A stretch of 13,133 nucleotides of DNA from CAZQEC01 sp964591565. Lineage in GTDB: Bacteria; Patescibacteriota; UBA1384; CAJBMM01. Numbering within the stretch: the stretch's first letter is position 1; every line of letters begins with the position of its first letter. Below, in pieces: positions 12,548-13,133 of this stretch. The stretch covers positions 1-13,133 of the forward strand of contig CAZQEC010000029.1 of assembly GCA_964591565.1 (NCBI GenBank), in the 5' to 3' direction. The notes beneath the pieces were generated by a model that made no database searches, had not been told where the DNA came from, and saw nothing but the letters and a program-made list of their open reading frames with translations. Both the position numbers and the translations under genes were made by a program.

Positions 12548-13133
12548 TTATCGAATGGCGGGCAGTGACATTTGAATCTGCGGGGCCGAAATTTTGGTTG
12601 ACGGGGTTGAGTTAGATTTATTAATTGGGTCAGCCACCACGATTAGTCGCTTTAAACTAGTACCGAGTGGCACGCAGGTCATTAAAGTGAGTTGATCATT
12701 GCCGTCGCCCTCAATCACCGAAACATCATCTGGCTTGACGGTTTTGATGTTCGAGACGCGGTATTCAAACAGTTGGTTTTGGTACGTTAAATCAATATGA
12801 TCGCCGATCGCCAGTTGAGGCAAAAGTGCGAAAACGTACTTATAGTTGCCTTTTGCCCATAAATAGTTAGAGCTGTGACCGACAATAAATACATTGCCGG
12901 ATTGGTTGGGCATGGCACTTTCTTTTAATTGTGAAACACCGCTTTGCAGAGATTGTAAAATGGCATCGGTGTTAGCGCCATCAACGCCCCAACGCACCGG
13001 GGCGTTCACGCGAATTCGTTCAATTATTAAACGATTGTCAGGCAATTCGGACGGTGCAGCTGGTTTAACAAGAACTGCCGAGTTTTTACTCTGTAAAGTT
13101 GAGTTGAGACCGGGAGTCGGAATGCTTGGCGCA
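12548..13133 (-). CDS. Sortase (transpeptidase), N-terminus outside the window
   Basis: Sortases cleave a sorting signal on secreted proteins and attach them to the cell wall or to each other on the outer membrane face. The catalytic triad is visible: His in VFIVGHSSN, Cys in LTLMTCVPLGTS and Arg in LKRLIVVADP, in the right order and spacing. The core begins with RLIIERIRVNAPV, as in class D/E-like sortases. The frame stays open to the window end. Its first 30 or so visible residues (APSIPTPGLNSTLQSKNSAVLVKPAAPSELP) are Pro/Ser/Ala-rich, as expected of a linker after a membrane anchor lying beyond the window. A TTG at 13045 could be taken as a start but is almost certainly internal. The C-terminal tail is also Ser/Thr/Pro-rich. 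No LPXTG-type substrate is seen in this window. Confidence 0.9.
   Translation of the reverse strand, partial: APSIPTPGLNSTLQSKNSAVLVKPAAPSELPDNRLIIERIRVNAPVRWGVDGANTDAILQSLQSGVSQLKESAMPNQSGNVFIVGHSSNYLWAKGNYKYVFALLPQLAIGDHIDLTYQNQLFEYRVSNIKTVKPDDVSVIEGDGNDQLTLMTCVPLGTSLKRLIVVADPINKSNSTPSTKISAPQIQMSLPAIR

Noticed and set aside
13043..13045. TTG as the true start of the sortase
   Set aside because: The frame remains open to the window end with linker-like sequence, and a sortase needs an N-terminal membrane anchor that is not seen after this codon.

Overview
This is the end of an assembled contig from a bacterium. The gene set is a ClpC-type unfoldase, NusA, MreB, a WecG/TagA glycosyltransferase, GT4 glycosyltransferases, a membrane-anchored PEGA-like protein and a sortase. 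UGA is a stop codon (it ends the radical SAM, 7168-8271 and mreB genes), so lineages that recode UGA are excluded. An anchored PEGA-like protein next to a sortase, a NusA without the C-terminal repeats, and scattered orphan genes would fit a Patescibacteria (CPR)-like or otherwise Gram-positive-type bacterium. That placement is an inference from gene content, not a demonstrated one.

Layout. Bases 1-48 are not genomic: they match an Illumina P7-side library adapter including a probable 10-base index, so the contig really begins at base 49. On the minus strand follow clpC (cut by the contig end) and, upstream of it, nusA; the two are 29 bases apart and probably cotranscribed. The region 3278-3714 holds no gene but is full of signals: a -10 box for nusA, an intrinsic terminator facing nusA, a second good minus-strand promoter, and a 143-base block whose nested complementary helices look like a structured RNA. 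A plus-strand membrane diiron (fatty acid hydroxylase-like) gene at 3715-4674 then converges on a minus-strand radical SAM gene at 4798-6348 across two hairpins. Next comes a minus-strand pair with overlapping ends: a GT4 glycosyltransferase (7168-8271) followed by a WecG/TagA/CpsF transferase (6444-7175). An orphan acidic protein (8405-9127, plus) sits behind a perfect consensus sigma-70 promoter with a palindrome at the expected start site, and is closed by a clear terminator. A second GT4 gene (9314-10423, minus), a 158-base REP/MITE-like inverted-repeat element (10488-10645), mreB (10704-11711, minus), an anchored PEGA/propeller-like protein (11789-12532, plus) and a sortase cut by the window end (12548-13133, minus) complete the window.

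How it fits together. The glycosyltransferases and WecG-type enzyme point to synthesis of a cell-surface polysaccharide on an undecaprenyl carrier. MreB and the sortase are also envelope functions. NusA and ClpC are housekeeping genes for transcription and protein quality control. The hydroxylase-like gene, the radical SAM gene and the orphan acidic protein each have their own apparent promoter or terminator, and look like independent cassettes set among the envelope genes.
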